Origin: Halomarinibacterium sedimenti
Lineage (GTDB): Bacteria > Bacteroidota > Bacteroidia > Flavobacteriales > Flavobacteriaceae
DNA: 64,000 nucleotides
Direction: 5' to 3'
Assembly: GCF_019312585.1 (NCBI RefSeq)
Contig: NZ_JAHWDP010000004.1
Span: forward strand, 1 to 64,000
The position numbers and the translations under genes are program-made. Below the pieces are notes generated by a model. That model searched no databases. It worked only from the letters and a program-made list of their open reading frames with translations, and was not told the DNA's origin. Numbering within the stretch: the stretch's first letter is position 1; each line of letters opens with the position of its first letter. Positions 17,124-24,472 of the stretch are shown in pieces.

Positions 17124-18083
17124 CTATCTTTTTGTTAAAAATTGAAGTGTTCGTTCTTCGCTATAATAGGTTTCATCAGTTTTATGAAATCCAACATGAC
17201 CTCCGTATTTAGGAGTTTCAAGATAAATGTTTTTCGACTTTTCCGCAAGCGAAATGGGATAACAATTTTGTGATAAAAAACTATCGTTTTGTGCATTCAG
17301 AATTAAAACAGGAATATCAATTTCTGGTAAAAACTGAAGGCTGCTATTTTTTTCATAATAGTCGAAAGCGTCTTTAAATCCGTGAGCAGGCGCTGTATAA
17401 ATATCATCAAAGGTTTTGAGACTTTTAATTTTTTTGTAATCGGAAACACTCATTAGTTCAGGAAATTGCTTCATTTTTTGTTTGTATTTCTTTCGTAAAT
17501 CGAATAAAAAAGAAGTGCGATAAACCCAATTATTCCATAGGGAAAGTTGTTCTAAGGAACCTTTTAAACTCAATGGTACAGAAATAGCTACTCCTGCTAA
17601 AATTTCTCTCGGGACAAAGGTTCGTTCTCCTAAATATTTTAAAAGTAAATTCCCGCCCAAGCTAAAACCAACTAAAGCTATTTCAGCATAACGATTTTTC
17701 TCCAGAAGGTGGTTTACAATAGCCTCCAAATCCTCTGTTTTACCAGCGTTATACGATTGATAACTAAGATTGGTTTCACCACTGCACCCACGATAATTTA
17801 CGGCGCAGGTGTCCCATCCGTTTTTACACAATACGTTTGCTTGACCCCGCATGTATGTGCGTTGAGCGTTTCCTTCCAATCCGTGAAGAATAATAGCAAT
17901 TTTATTTGTAGGTTTCTCTGAAAAAGCAAAATCTAAATCTATAAAATCACCATCTTCTAATTTAATCCGTTCCCTTTGCTGTATAAGCTTTGGAGCGGTT
18001 CTTAATTTCGCAGAATAAATGGTAGAAAAATGCCCATTTTTAAAAAGTCCTTTAGGAAAATACTGCGAAGAAACTAATGGCAT
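17124..18083 (-). CDS. YheT-family alpha/beta hydrolase
   Basis: 319 residues. 'IILHGLEGNAQRTYMRG' (about 64-80, oxyanion region), 'NYRGCSGETN' (about 95-104), nucleophile elbow 'GFSLGGN' (about 139-145, Ser), and late 'GGHVGF' holding the catalytic His (about 299). This matches the YheT/EMB8 family of cytoplasmic esterases of unclear substrate. It is followed by the azurin gene after 4 nt. Confidence 0.88.
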   Translation of the reverse strand: MPLVSSQYFPKGLFKNGHFSTIYSAKLRTAPKLIQQRERIKLEDGDFIDLDFAFSEKPTNKIAIILHGLEGNAQRTYMRGQANVLCKNGWDTCAVNYRGCSGETNLSYQSYNAGKTEDLEAIVNHLLEKNRYAEIALVGFSLGGNLLLKYLGERTFVPREILAGVAISVPLSLKGSLEQLSLWNNWVYRTSFLFDLRKKYKQKMKQFPELMSVSDYKKIKSLKTFDDIYTAPAHGFKDAFDYYEKNSSLQFLPEIDIPVLILNAQNDSFLSQNCYPISLAEKSKNIYLETPKYGGHVGFHKTDETYYSEERTLQFLTKR

Positions 18084-18145
18084 TTATAATATATTTATGA
18101 ATATTTGGTTTAAAAGAGCCTTAAATTTACGGCAAAAATTAGAAC

Positions 18146-18619
18146 GTGTATACAAAACAATTTGAAATACGATGGAGCGATGTAGATGCAAACCTTCATT
18201 TAAGAAACAGTGCCTATATAGATTATATGAGCCATACCCGTATGAGTTATTTTAACGAAAAGGGATTTGGTCAAAAGCGATTATACAAAATGCATTTGGG
18301 TCCTGTAGCGCTCTATGAACATATGTATTATTTTAAGGAGGTTTTCCCTGGTAAGCCAATACAAGTTTCCATTCAGTTAAATGGAATTTCGGAAAAAGGT
18401 ACTTTCTTTTCTTTTGTCCATAATTTTTACAATCGAGAGGGTAAAAATCTTGCGCGATGTGAAATGCTTGGTGCTTGGATAGATTTAGAAACACGAAAAT
18501 TGGCAGATCCCCCTCAAGATATCTGGAATTTTTTAGATGGAATAGATAAAACCGAAGATTTTAAAATTCTTACTAAAGAAGATACCCGTAAATTTCAGCA
18601 ACACCCTAAGGATTTATAA
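18146..18619 (+). CDS. Acyl-CoA thioesterase, hot-dog fold
   Basis: 157 residues. 'FEIRWSDVDANLHLRNSAYIDYMSHTRMSYF' holds the 4-hydroxybenzoyl-CoA thioesterase-like motif with catalytic Asp (about 12-14). It hydrolyses an acyl-CoA of unknown chain type. The start is GTG at 18146; no in-frame ATG lies upstream and the next ATG would remove the catalytic region. Its 3' end overlaps the convergent exporter gene by 14 nt. Confidence 0.87.
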   Translation: MYTKQFEIRWSDVDANLHLRNSAYIDYMSHTRMSYFNEKGFGQKRLYKMHLGPVALYEHMYYFKEVFPGKPIQVSIQLNGISEKGTFFSFVHNFYNREGKNLARCEMLGAWIDLETRKLADPPQDIWNFLDGIDKTEDFKILTKEDTRKFQQHPKDL

Positions 18620-19508
18620 CTTTTGCTTTAGGTTTTCTAGTAGAGAGAAATACTCCTGTAAAAATTAAAACAGCAGCGATCATTCTTAATGGCGTTAAGG
18701 AATCTGCACCTACAAGTAGGGCAAATATGGTTGCTACCACAGGTTGCAGGTACATAAAAACACCAATGGTAGAAGGGCTAAGCTGTTTTAAAGCGTAAAT
18801 ATTAAAAAGATAGGTAAGGAAGGTTGTACCCACTACCACAAAAATTAGTTTTGCAATTTGCGAAATTTGAAGGGTTTCCCAAGAAACTTCCATAAATTCC
18901 GAAATACCAATTGGGAGGTTTATTATTAGAGCAAAAAGGAAAAAGAACTTCATTAAGGTAATGGAACTGTATTTACCTACGAGGGGCTTCACTAAAATTA
19001 AATAGACCGAATAAGACGCTGCATTCATCACAAAAAAGAAGTTTCCTAACGGAATGTTTGGAGCATTGGGTTGTGTTTTTGCGCCAAATAGAATTAGCGT
19101 TAGTACCCCAATAATACCTAAAGAAATACCAATAGATTTTAACCACGTTATCCGTTCTTTTAAAAAAATAGCAGAAAGAATCAATAAAAGAACCGGAGCA
19201 GCAGTAATTACAACCGAACTATTTACTGGAGTGGATAGTTCTAATCCCTTAAAAAACATATTCATGTTAAGAACCATTCCAAAAAAGGCACAAGCAATAA
19301 TGGTAAAGAGGTCTTTTTTATCAATTTTTTCAGAAGGATAAAAAACACTTATAGCCCAAAATAATACGGCAGCACCTCCCACACGCAATAGTATAAAACC
19401 AAAGGGTCCAATAACATCGGGCATTAATCCCTTTGCTATGGTGTGGTTAATTCCATAAATTGTACTGGCTGCTGTTGCGGCTAATAGTGCCCAAGCACGA
19501 GCATTCAT
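18606..19508 (-). CDS. EamA/DMT-family transporter
   Basis: 300 residues with about ten hydrophobic segments in two EamA halves (about 7-140 and 155-292). The first half begins 'AATAASTIYGINHTIAKG' and the second 'GNFFFVMNAASYSVYLILVKPL'. It is an inner-membrane drug/metabolite exporter of unknown substrate. It is last of a three-gene chain with the ArsC-like and DUF3298-like genes; its ATG overlaps the ArsC-like stop (ATGA). Confidence 0.88.
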   Translation of the reverse strand: MNARAWALLAATAASTIYGINHTIAKGLMPDVIGPFGFILLRVGGAAVLFWAISVFYPSEKIDKKDLFTIIACAFFGMVLNMNMFFKGLELSTPVNSSVVITAAPVLLLILSAIFLKERITWLKSIGISLGIIGVLTLILFGAKTQPNAPNIPLGNFFFVMNAASYSVYLILVKPLVGKYSSITLMKFFFLFALIINLPIGISEFMEVSWETLQISQIAKLIFVVVGTTFLTYLFNIYALKQLSPSTIGVFMYLQPVVATIFALLVGADSLTPLRMIAAVLIFTGVFLSTRKPKAKVINP

Positions 19509-19861
19509 GAGTTGTGTATAGATTCTTTGGCTGAAGCAACCGTTTTTTTGCTGTTTCCAATAAAAATGTTATTTCCATTCACGATTACTGGACGACTTAA
19601 AAACGTATAGTGCTCCAAAATGAATCGTTTGTAATCTTCTTCGGTTAGTGTTTCGTTTTTAAGATTTCGTTCTTTATAAAGATTCGCTCTTCGACTAAAA
19701 AGTGCTTCATAACTTCCCGCTAACTTTTTTAATGCTTCAAGTTGTTTTACGGTAAGTTCTTCTTTTTTGATATCCTGCAGCACAAAATCTGAAGGAAGAT
19801 CAAGTTCTTTTATAATTCTTACACAAGTGCTACAAGTAGAAACATGGTAGATTTTTTTCAT
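19505..19861 (-). CDS. ArsC/Spx-family thioredoxin-fold protein
   Basis: 118 residues. N-terminal 'YHVSTCSTCVRIIKEL' gives a CxxC (Cys9, Cys12) in place of the CX5R pattern of classic arsenate reductase. 'LSRPVIVNGNNIFIG' (about 88-102) is the conserved cis-Pro region. Family members are glutaredoxin-like reductases; a true arsenate reductase role is uncertain because no ars genes are nearby. It overlaps the neighbouring genes by 4 nt on both sides. Confidence 0.83.
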   Translation of the reverse strand: MKKIYHVSTCSTCVRIIKELDLPSDFVLQDIKKEELTVKQLEALKKLAGSYEALFSRRANLYKERNLKNETLTEEDYKRFILEHYTFLSRPVIVNGNNIFIGNSKKTVASAKESIHNS

Positions 19862-20619
19862 GGGAAATAGGTATTAGAAAGAAAGGGTTTGGCTTCTTTT
19901 AAAGGGATTTCAAAAATAATAGGCCCTTCGGCATAACTTGCAATATCGTATGGGTTGTAAATAAAAACGATATTTTTCTTTGAAATACCGATGGTTTCAG
20001 GAAGGTAAAATGTGTCGTCTTCAAACCAAAACCCGGTATAATTAATAGATTCATTTTCAGGAATTTTGTATTTCTTTCTGAAGGCTTTTTCAGTTAGCTC
20101 TAAAAATCCTTTTTCATCTTCAAATAATTCGCTTACGGTAATTTCTTCGCCTGTTTCTTCGTCAATATTTTTAAAATGTGTACTTCCGTAACCATGTGCA
20201 CCTCCTGTAAAAAGATAACTTTGTAACTGAAGACAAAGGATATTTTCGTTTTCATACATTTTTGAAACAGTTACTTCGGCTTCATACTTTAAGTTGTATT
20301 CAAATTCATTTTTATGGTCTCTGTAGGCTATGATAAATTGGCGTGCAGCTTCCTCAATTGATTTGGCTGAAGGCCTTTCATCCTCTCCTAAGAAAAGTGA
20401 CTTTATAATATACGACTCGATTTGAGAGTTAATTTTTGAAGCAATTGCTTCATCCCCAACAACTTTTATATAATCGATGGTAATTTTTGAACAAGAATCG
20501 TTTTCACAGATTTTTAAATCACTTTCTGAAAAACTTTCCAAAGAAAATGATAACGTAGATGTTTTCTTACACCCTATAAAAATGGTGATACTTAATAAAA
20601 GCAAAAGGCGTAATTTCAT
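19858..20619 (-). CDS. DUF3298/DUF4163-type lipoprotein
   Basis: 253 residues from the ATG at 20619, chosen because it places the signal peptide (MKLRLLLLLSITIFIGC) at the start; an earlier in-frame start only adds MYFCT. The lipobox is IFIGC. The body has 'YEAEVTVSKMYENENILCLQLQSYLFTGGAHGYG' (about 105-138), the core of the DUF4163-DUF3298 pair (RsiV-like extracellular fold). 'FWFEDDTFYLPETIGISKKNIVFIYNPYDIASYAEGP' belongs to the second domain. It is envelope-located with unknown function. Confidence 0.85.
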   Translation of the reverse strand: MKLRLLLLLSITIFIGCKKTSTLSFSLESFSESDLKICENDSCSKITIDYIKVVGDEAIASKINSQIESYIIKSLFLGEDERPSAKSIEEAARQFIIAYRDHKNEFEYNLKYEAEVTVSKMYENENILCLQLQSYLFTGGAHGYGSTHFKNIDEETGEEITVSELFEDEKGFLELTEKAFRKKYKIPENESINYTGFWFEDDTFYLPETIGISKKNIVFIYNPYDIASYAEGPIIFEIPLKEAKPFLSNTYFP

Positions 20620-20660
20620 GGTACAAAAGTACAAAGTTTTTATAATGATTGGGGAAAGCG

Positions 20661-20668
20661 TACTTTTG
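20661..20668 (+). promoter_or_regulatory. Putative -7 element for cystathionine gamma-synthase
   Basis: TACTTTTG fits TAnnTTTG, 19 nt before the ATG. A GTTTTT run sits about 23 nt upstream in place of the -33 TTTG. Confidence 0.45.
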
Positions 20669-20687
20669 TTTCTTCAAAAATTGATTT

Positions 20688-21827
20688 ATGAAATTTAACA
20701 CTAAAACTATACACGGAGGACAGGAACATGACAAGGCTTATGGAGCGGTTATGCCTCCCATTTACCAAACTTCTACTTATGCCCAATCCACTCCTGGGGG
20801 ACATAAAGGGTATGAGTACTCTAGAACACACAACCCTACACGAAATGCTTTAGAAAATGCTTTCGCAAGTATCGAAAATGGAAATTACGGGTTGGCTTTT
20901 GGAAGTGGATTAGCTGCCATAGATGCAGTTATAAAATTATTGAAGCCTGGCGATGAAGTCATCTCTACAAATGACCTATATGGAGGAAGTTACCGACTTT
21001 TTACTAAAGTTTTTGAAGGGTTTGGTGTGAAATTTCATTTTATAGGAATGCAAAATGCTTCAAATATCGAAGCGTATGTAAATGCAAATACAAAACTCAT
21101 CTGGGTTGAAACCCCTACCAACCCAATGATGAACATCATTGATATTAAAGCTTGTGCTACCATTGCAAAAAAGCACAATCTCCTATTGGCAGTGGATAAT
21201 ACTTTTGCTACGCCTTATTTACAACAACCACTTGATTTGGGAGCCGATATTGTGATGCACAGTGCCACAAAATATCTAGGAGGGCATAGTGATGTTGTCA
21301 TGGGAGCATTGGTAGTAAAGGATAAAGATTTAGCTGAGAGATTATATTTTATTCAAAATGCAAGTGGAGCCATTTGTGGGCCGCAAGATAGCTTTTTGTT
21401 ATTACGCGGCATTAAAACACTTCACGTTAGAATGCAACGCCATTGTGAAAACGGGAAACAAATTGCAGAATATTTAGTAAATCACCCTAAAATTGAAAAA
21501 GTATATTGGCCAGGGTTTGAAAACCACCCAAACCATGAAATTGCTAAATCTCAAATGAAGGATTTTGGCGGAATGATATCTTTTGTAACCAAAGGGAATA
21601 GTTTTGAAGATGCTATAAAAATAGTTGAAAAACTAAAAGTGTTTACACTTGCTGAAAGTTTAGGAGGCGTTGAAAGCTTGGCTGGACACCCTGCTAGTAT
21701 GACTCATGCAAGCATTCCTAAAGCGGAACGAGAAAAAACTGGTGTTGTAGATTCCTTAATTCGTTTAAGCGTAGGAATTGAAGATGTAGATGATCTAATA
21801 GGAGATTTAAAACAGGCAATTGGATAA
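20688..21827 (+). CDS. metB: Cystathionine gamma-synthase (PLP trans-sulfuration enzyme)
   Basis: 379 residues, full length. PLP-fold signatures: 'YSRTHNPTRNALE' (about 44-56), 'GSGLAAIDAVIKLL' (about 73-86), 'WVETPTNPMMNI' (about 138-149) and the PLP lysine in 'HSATKYLGGHSDVVMGA' (about 194-210). It joins an activated homoserine with cysteine to form cystathionine, in methionine synthesis. A cystathionine gamma-lyase role cannot be excluded from sequence alone. It is a single gene with its own promoter and a strong terminator. Confidence 0.88.
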   Translation: MKFNTKTIHGGQEHDKAYGAVMPPIYQTSTYAQSTPGGHKGYEYSRTHNPTRNALENAFASIENGNYGLAFGSGLAAIDAVIKLLKPGDEVISTNDLYGGSYRLFTKVFEGFGVKFHFIGMQNASNIEAYVNANTKLIWVETPTNPMMNIIDIKACATIAKKHNLLLAVDNTFATPYLQQPLDLGADIVMHSATKYLGGHSDVVMGALVVKDKDLAERLYFIQNASGAICGPQDSFLLLRGIKTLHVRMQRHCENGKQIAEYLVNHPKIEKVYWPGFENHPNHEIAKSQMKDFGGMISFVTKGNSFEDAIKIVEKLKVFTLAESLGGVESLAGHPASMTHASIPKAEREKTGVVDSLIRLSVGIEDVDDLIGDLKQAIG

Positions 21828-21828
21828 T

Positions 21829-21859
21829 AAAAAAGGCACCATATCTTGGTGCCTTTTTT
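21829..21859 (+). terminator. Rho-independent terminator after cystathionine gamma-synthase
   Basis: AAAAAAGGCACC, a 7-nt loop, then GGTGCCTTTTTT: a 12-bp perfect stem with a T tract. It lies directly after the stop codon and can also serve the convergent gene at 21880. Confidence 0.9.
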
Positions 21860-21879
21860 ATAATATTATATTCAATTAT

Positions 21880-22701
21880 TTAATCTAAGTAATAAATATA
21901 TCCCACATTGAGCCAAAAAATCCAGTCATTGGCTTTATTTTCAGGAACAGGAACACCGTTTCCTTCACCTAGGGATTGTTCGTTGAATTCTTCTTGAGGG
22001 TTTAAACCATCTACCCAATTAGAAAAATAATATTGCCAACGTGCATCTAGCATTAAATCACTTAAAGGGCCTAACTTATAACGAATACCTGTACTCATTA
22101 CTATACTCCAAGTAGAGTCACCTTCCTGTTGGAATGCATTATAGTACTTAATAGGAGTCGTAATAGGAGTATTTAGTGCTCCTAAGTCACTATACACTTC
22201 AGGATCAAAACTAACCCAATGAACCCCAAAACTTCCAAATGGAGCTATTTTATAGGATCCTGCCGCAAAGTCACGGATACTTAGAGGGAAAAATTCTAAT
22301 TGTGCGCCAATATCAAATACGGTAGAAGAACCTTTCATGGCTCTCAATTGATCTGCAGTAATAGATACCCTATCTGGATCTACCCATTTCCCTAAATGCT
22401 CAAAATTAGTTTTATGATAATCTATTTCACTTCGTACTTTAAAGTGGTCATTAAAATAGGTGTCTTTGGTATAACAATTACAATCTGCTCTATACGAGAA
22501 ATTTAAGTAATGAACAATTCCAACTCCAAAACCTACATTACCAATGTTAGTTTCAAAATCATTTCTTACACCAAAATCTGAGTAGAAAACAACGGGTCCT
22601 GTGATGACTCCAATCTCATGGGAGAAGCCAAATTGGCTATAAACTTCTTGCCTTACAAGCGCAAAAAATAAAAATACCAATAGCAAAATTCTGGTATTCA
22701 T
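21880..22701 (-). CDS. Exported protein, probably an outer-membrane beta-barrel
   Basis: 273 residues. The signal peptide (about 1-22) ends near 'EVYSQ'. The rest alternates polar and hydrophobic residues with many Gly and aromatics, for example 'GFGVGIVHYLNFSYRADC', 'YKIAPFGSFGVHWV' and the aromatic end 'FWLNVGYIYYLD', as in small Bacteroidota outer-membrane barrels. Next to gdhA but divergent to it. I recall flavobacterial relatives beside gdhA that carry misleading 'glutamate dehydrogenase' names; nothing here is dehydrogenase-like. Confidence 0.75.
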   Translation of the reverse strand: MNTRILLLVFLFFALVRQEVYSQFGFSHEIGVITGPVVFYSDFGVRNDFETNIGNVGFGVGIVHYLNFSYRADCNCYTKDTYFNDHFKVRSEIDYHKTNFEHLGKWVDPDRVSITADQLRAMKGSSTVFDIGAQLEFFPLSIRDFAAGSYKIAPFGSFGVHWVSFDPEVYSDLGALNTPITTPIKYYNAFQQEGDSTWSIVMSTGIRYKLGPLSDLMLDARWQYYFSNWVDGLNPQEEFNEQSLGEGNGVPVPENKANDWIFWLNVGYIYYLD

Positions 22702-22729
22702 TTTAATTTAGGTTTAGATTGAGACGTAA

Positions 22730-22737
22730 CAAATATA
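22730..22737 (-). promoter_or_regulatory. Putative -7 element for the barrel-like protein gene
   Basis: Minus-strand TATATTTG (TAnnTTTG), 29 nt before the ATG at 22701. It lies in the 312-bp region divergent to gdhA, which also holds the gdhA promoter and a LacI-type palindrome. Confidence 0.4.
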
Positions 22738-22820
22738 TAAAAACATATCTAACAGAGAAATATATTATAATTAAATAGCTTATTTCGGAAAAAAAGACAG
22801 TGCTTTTTTTATAGATAACT

Positions 22821-22828
22821 TATATTTG
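22821..22828 (+). promoter_or_regulatory. Putative -7 element for gdhA
   Basis: TATATTTG matches TAnnTTTG. The palindrome at 22840-22851 starts 12 nt further on, which would cover the region just after the transcription start. The 5' leader to the gdhA ATG would be about 180 nt. Confidence 0.45.
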
Positions 22829-22839
22829 TGACTAATTAC

Positions 22840-22851
22840 GAAAACGTTTTC
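22840..22851. promoter_or_regulatory. LacI-type palindrome downstream of the gdhA promoter
   Basis: GAAAACGTTTTC, a perfect 12-bp palindrome identical to the core of the site at 13065-13080. Its position right after the putative -7 box fits a roadblock repressor site for gdhA. Confidence 0.55.
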
Positions 22852-23013
22852 AAAACTTCTAAATTGTAGGTTTGAAGATTTTTTTGAGATTTAATTTTAA
22901 AAGATTATTACTTTTTAAACTTTCTTGTGAAATGCCTTTTTGTAATCTCTATGTAATAATGATGAATCATAAGGTATTCCATCGTTCCATTAAAAAACAA
23001 ATATTTTATTCAG

Positions 23014-24357
23014 ATGAAACAAAGCATTAAAGATTTCATTTCAAAAGTTGGCGAAATGAACCCCAATGAGCCTGAATTTATGCAGGCTGTTACCGAAGTT
23101 GCAGAAACTGTAATCCCATTTATTGAAGAAAATGAAATGTACCAGGGCAAAATGCTTTTGGAGCGCATGGTAGAGCCTGAGAGAACCTTAATCTTCAGAG
23201 TTCCGTGGACAGATGATAAAGGGAATATTCAGGTAAATAGAGGATATAGAATAGAATTTAATTCGGCTATTGGGCCCTACAAAGGCGGTTTGCGTTTCCA
23301 TCCTTCAGTCAATTTAAGTATTTTAAAATTCTTAGGCTTTGAGCAAACTTTCAAAAACAGTTTAACAACACTTCCTATGGGAGGCGGTAAAGGAGGAAGT
23401 GACTTTAACCCTAAGGGTAAAAGTGACAATGAAGTAATGCGTTTTTGTCAAAGTTTTATGACAGAGCTTTCTAGACATATTGGTCCTAATACTGATGTGC
23501 CTGCAGGAGATATTGGTGTTGGTGGTCGTGAAATAGGCTTTATGTTTGGTCAATATAAAAGATTGCGTAATGAATTTACAGGAGTATTTACAGGAAAGGG
23601 ACTTAGTTATGGAGGATCTTTAATAAGACCAGAAGCAACAGGCTATGGGAATGTATATTTTGCCAAAAATATGCTGTCCACAAAAGGCGAAAGCTTTAAA
23701 GGGAAAACTGTTGTTATTTCTGGATCTGGAAATGTTGCTCAATATGCGGCAGAAAAAGCTATGGAGTTTGGTGGAAAGGTGGTTACTTTTTCAGATTCAG
23801 CAGGGTATATTTATGATGAAGAAGGCATTAATGAAGAAAAACTTGCCTTTGTTATGGATTTAAAAAACAACAAACGAGGTAGAATTAAAGAATATGTAGA
23901 TAAATACCCTTCGGCAAAATATGAAGAAGGGAAACGTCCCTGGGGAGTAAAATGTGATATCGCCTTACCATGTGCAACACAAAATGAATTAAATGAAGTA
24001 GAAGCACAAACACTTGTAAATAATGGATGTATTTGTGTGGGAGAGGGAGCTAATATGCCTTGCACACCTGAAGCGATTGCTGTCTTTCATAAAGCAAAAA
24101 TCTTATTCTCGCCAGGGAAAGCATCTAACGCAGGAGGGGTGGCAACTTCAGGATTAGAAATGTCACAAAACTCGTTACGTTTAAACTGGACACGAGAAGA
24201 AGTGGATGAAAAATTACATAACATTATGAATGATATTCATGCAGCTTGTGTAAAATATGGAAAAGATGGTGATGGCTATGTGGACTACGTTAAAGGAGCA
24301 AATATTGCAGGCTTTGTAAAAGTAGCCGATGCCATGATGGCACAAGGAGTTGTGTAA
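23014..24357 (+). CDS. gdhA: NADP-specific glutamate dehydrogenase
   Basis: 447 residues, the length of hexameric NADP-type enzymes. Substrate and catalytic motifs: 'YKGGLRFHPSVN' (about 89-100), 'LPMGGGKGGSDF' (about 121-132, catalytic Lys) and 'DVPAGDIGVGGREIGF' (about 160-175). The NADP-binding region is 'VISGSGNVAQYAAEKA' (about 234-249). It aminates 2-oxoglutarate with NADPH to make glutamate. It is a single gene between a LacI-type operator-like site and a terminator, so it may be tied to carbon-source signals. Confidence 0.96.
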   Translation: MKQSIKDFISKVGEMNPNEPEFMQAVTEVAETVIPFIEENEMYQGKMLLERMVEPERTLIFRVPWTDDKGNIQVNRGYRIEFNSAIGPYKGGLRFHPSVNLSILKFLGFEQTFKNSLTTLPMGGGKGGSDFNPKGKSDNEVMRFCQSFMTELSRHIGPNTDVPAGDIGVGGREIGFMFGQYKRLRNEFTGVFTGKGLSYGGSLIRPEATGYGNVYFAKNMLSTKGESFKGKTVVISGSGNVAQYAAEKAMEFGGKVVTFSDSAGYIYDEEGINEEKLAFVMDLKNNKRGRIKEYVDKYPSAKYEEGKRPWGVKCDIALPCATQNELNEVEAQTLVNNGCICVGEGANMPCTPEAIAVFHKAKILFSPGKASNAGGVATSGLEMSQNSLRLNWTREEVDEKLHNIMNDIHAACVKYGKDGDGYVDYVKGANIAGFVKVADAMMAQGVV

Positions 24358-24375
24358 TTCAATTAAACAATAACT

Positions 24376-24403
24376 AAAAGGTTGCCTAAAGGCAGCCTTT
24401 TTT
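24376..24403 (+). terminator. Rho-independent terminator after gdhA
   Basis: AAAAGGTTGCC, a TAAA loop, then GGCAGCCTTTTTT, with one T-G wobble in the stem and a T tract. Confidence 0.85.
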
Positions 24404-24472
24404 GTTTTAATATTGCAATAAATGCACATTTAATTTGTTTATCAGTCATAGTTATAGTTTTATAAAAACGAG

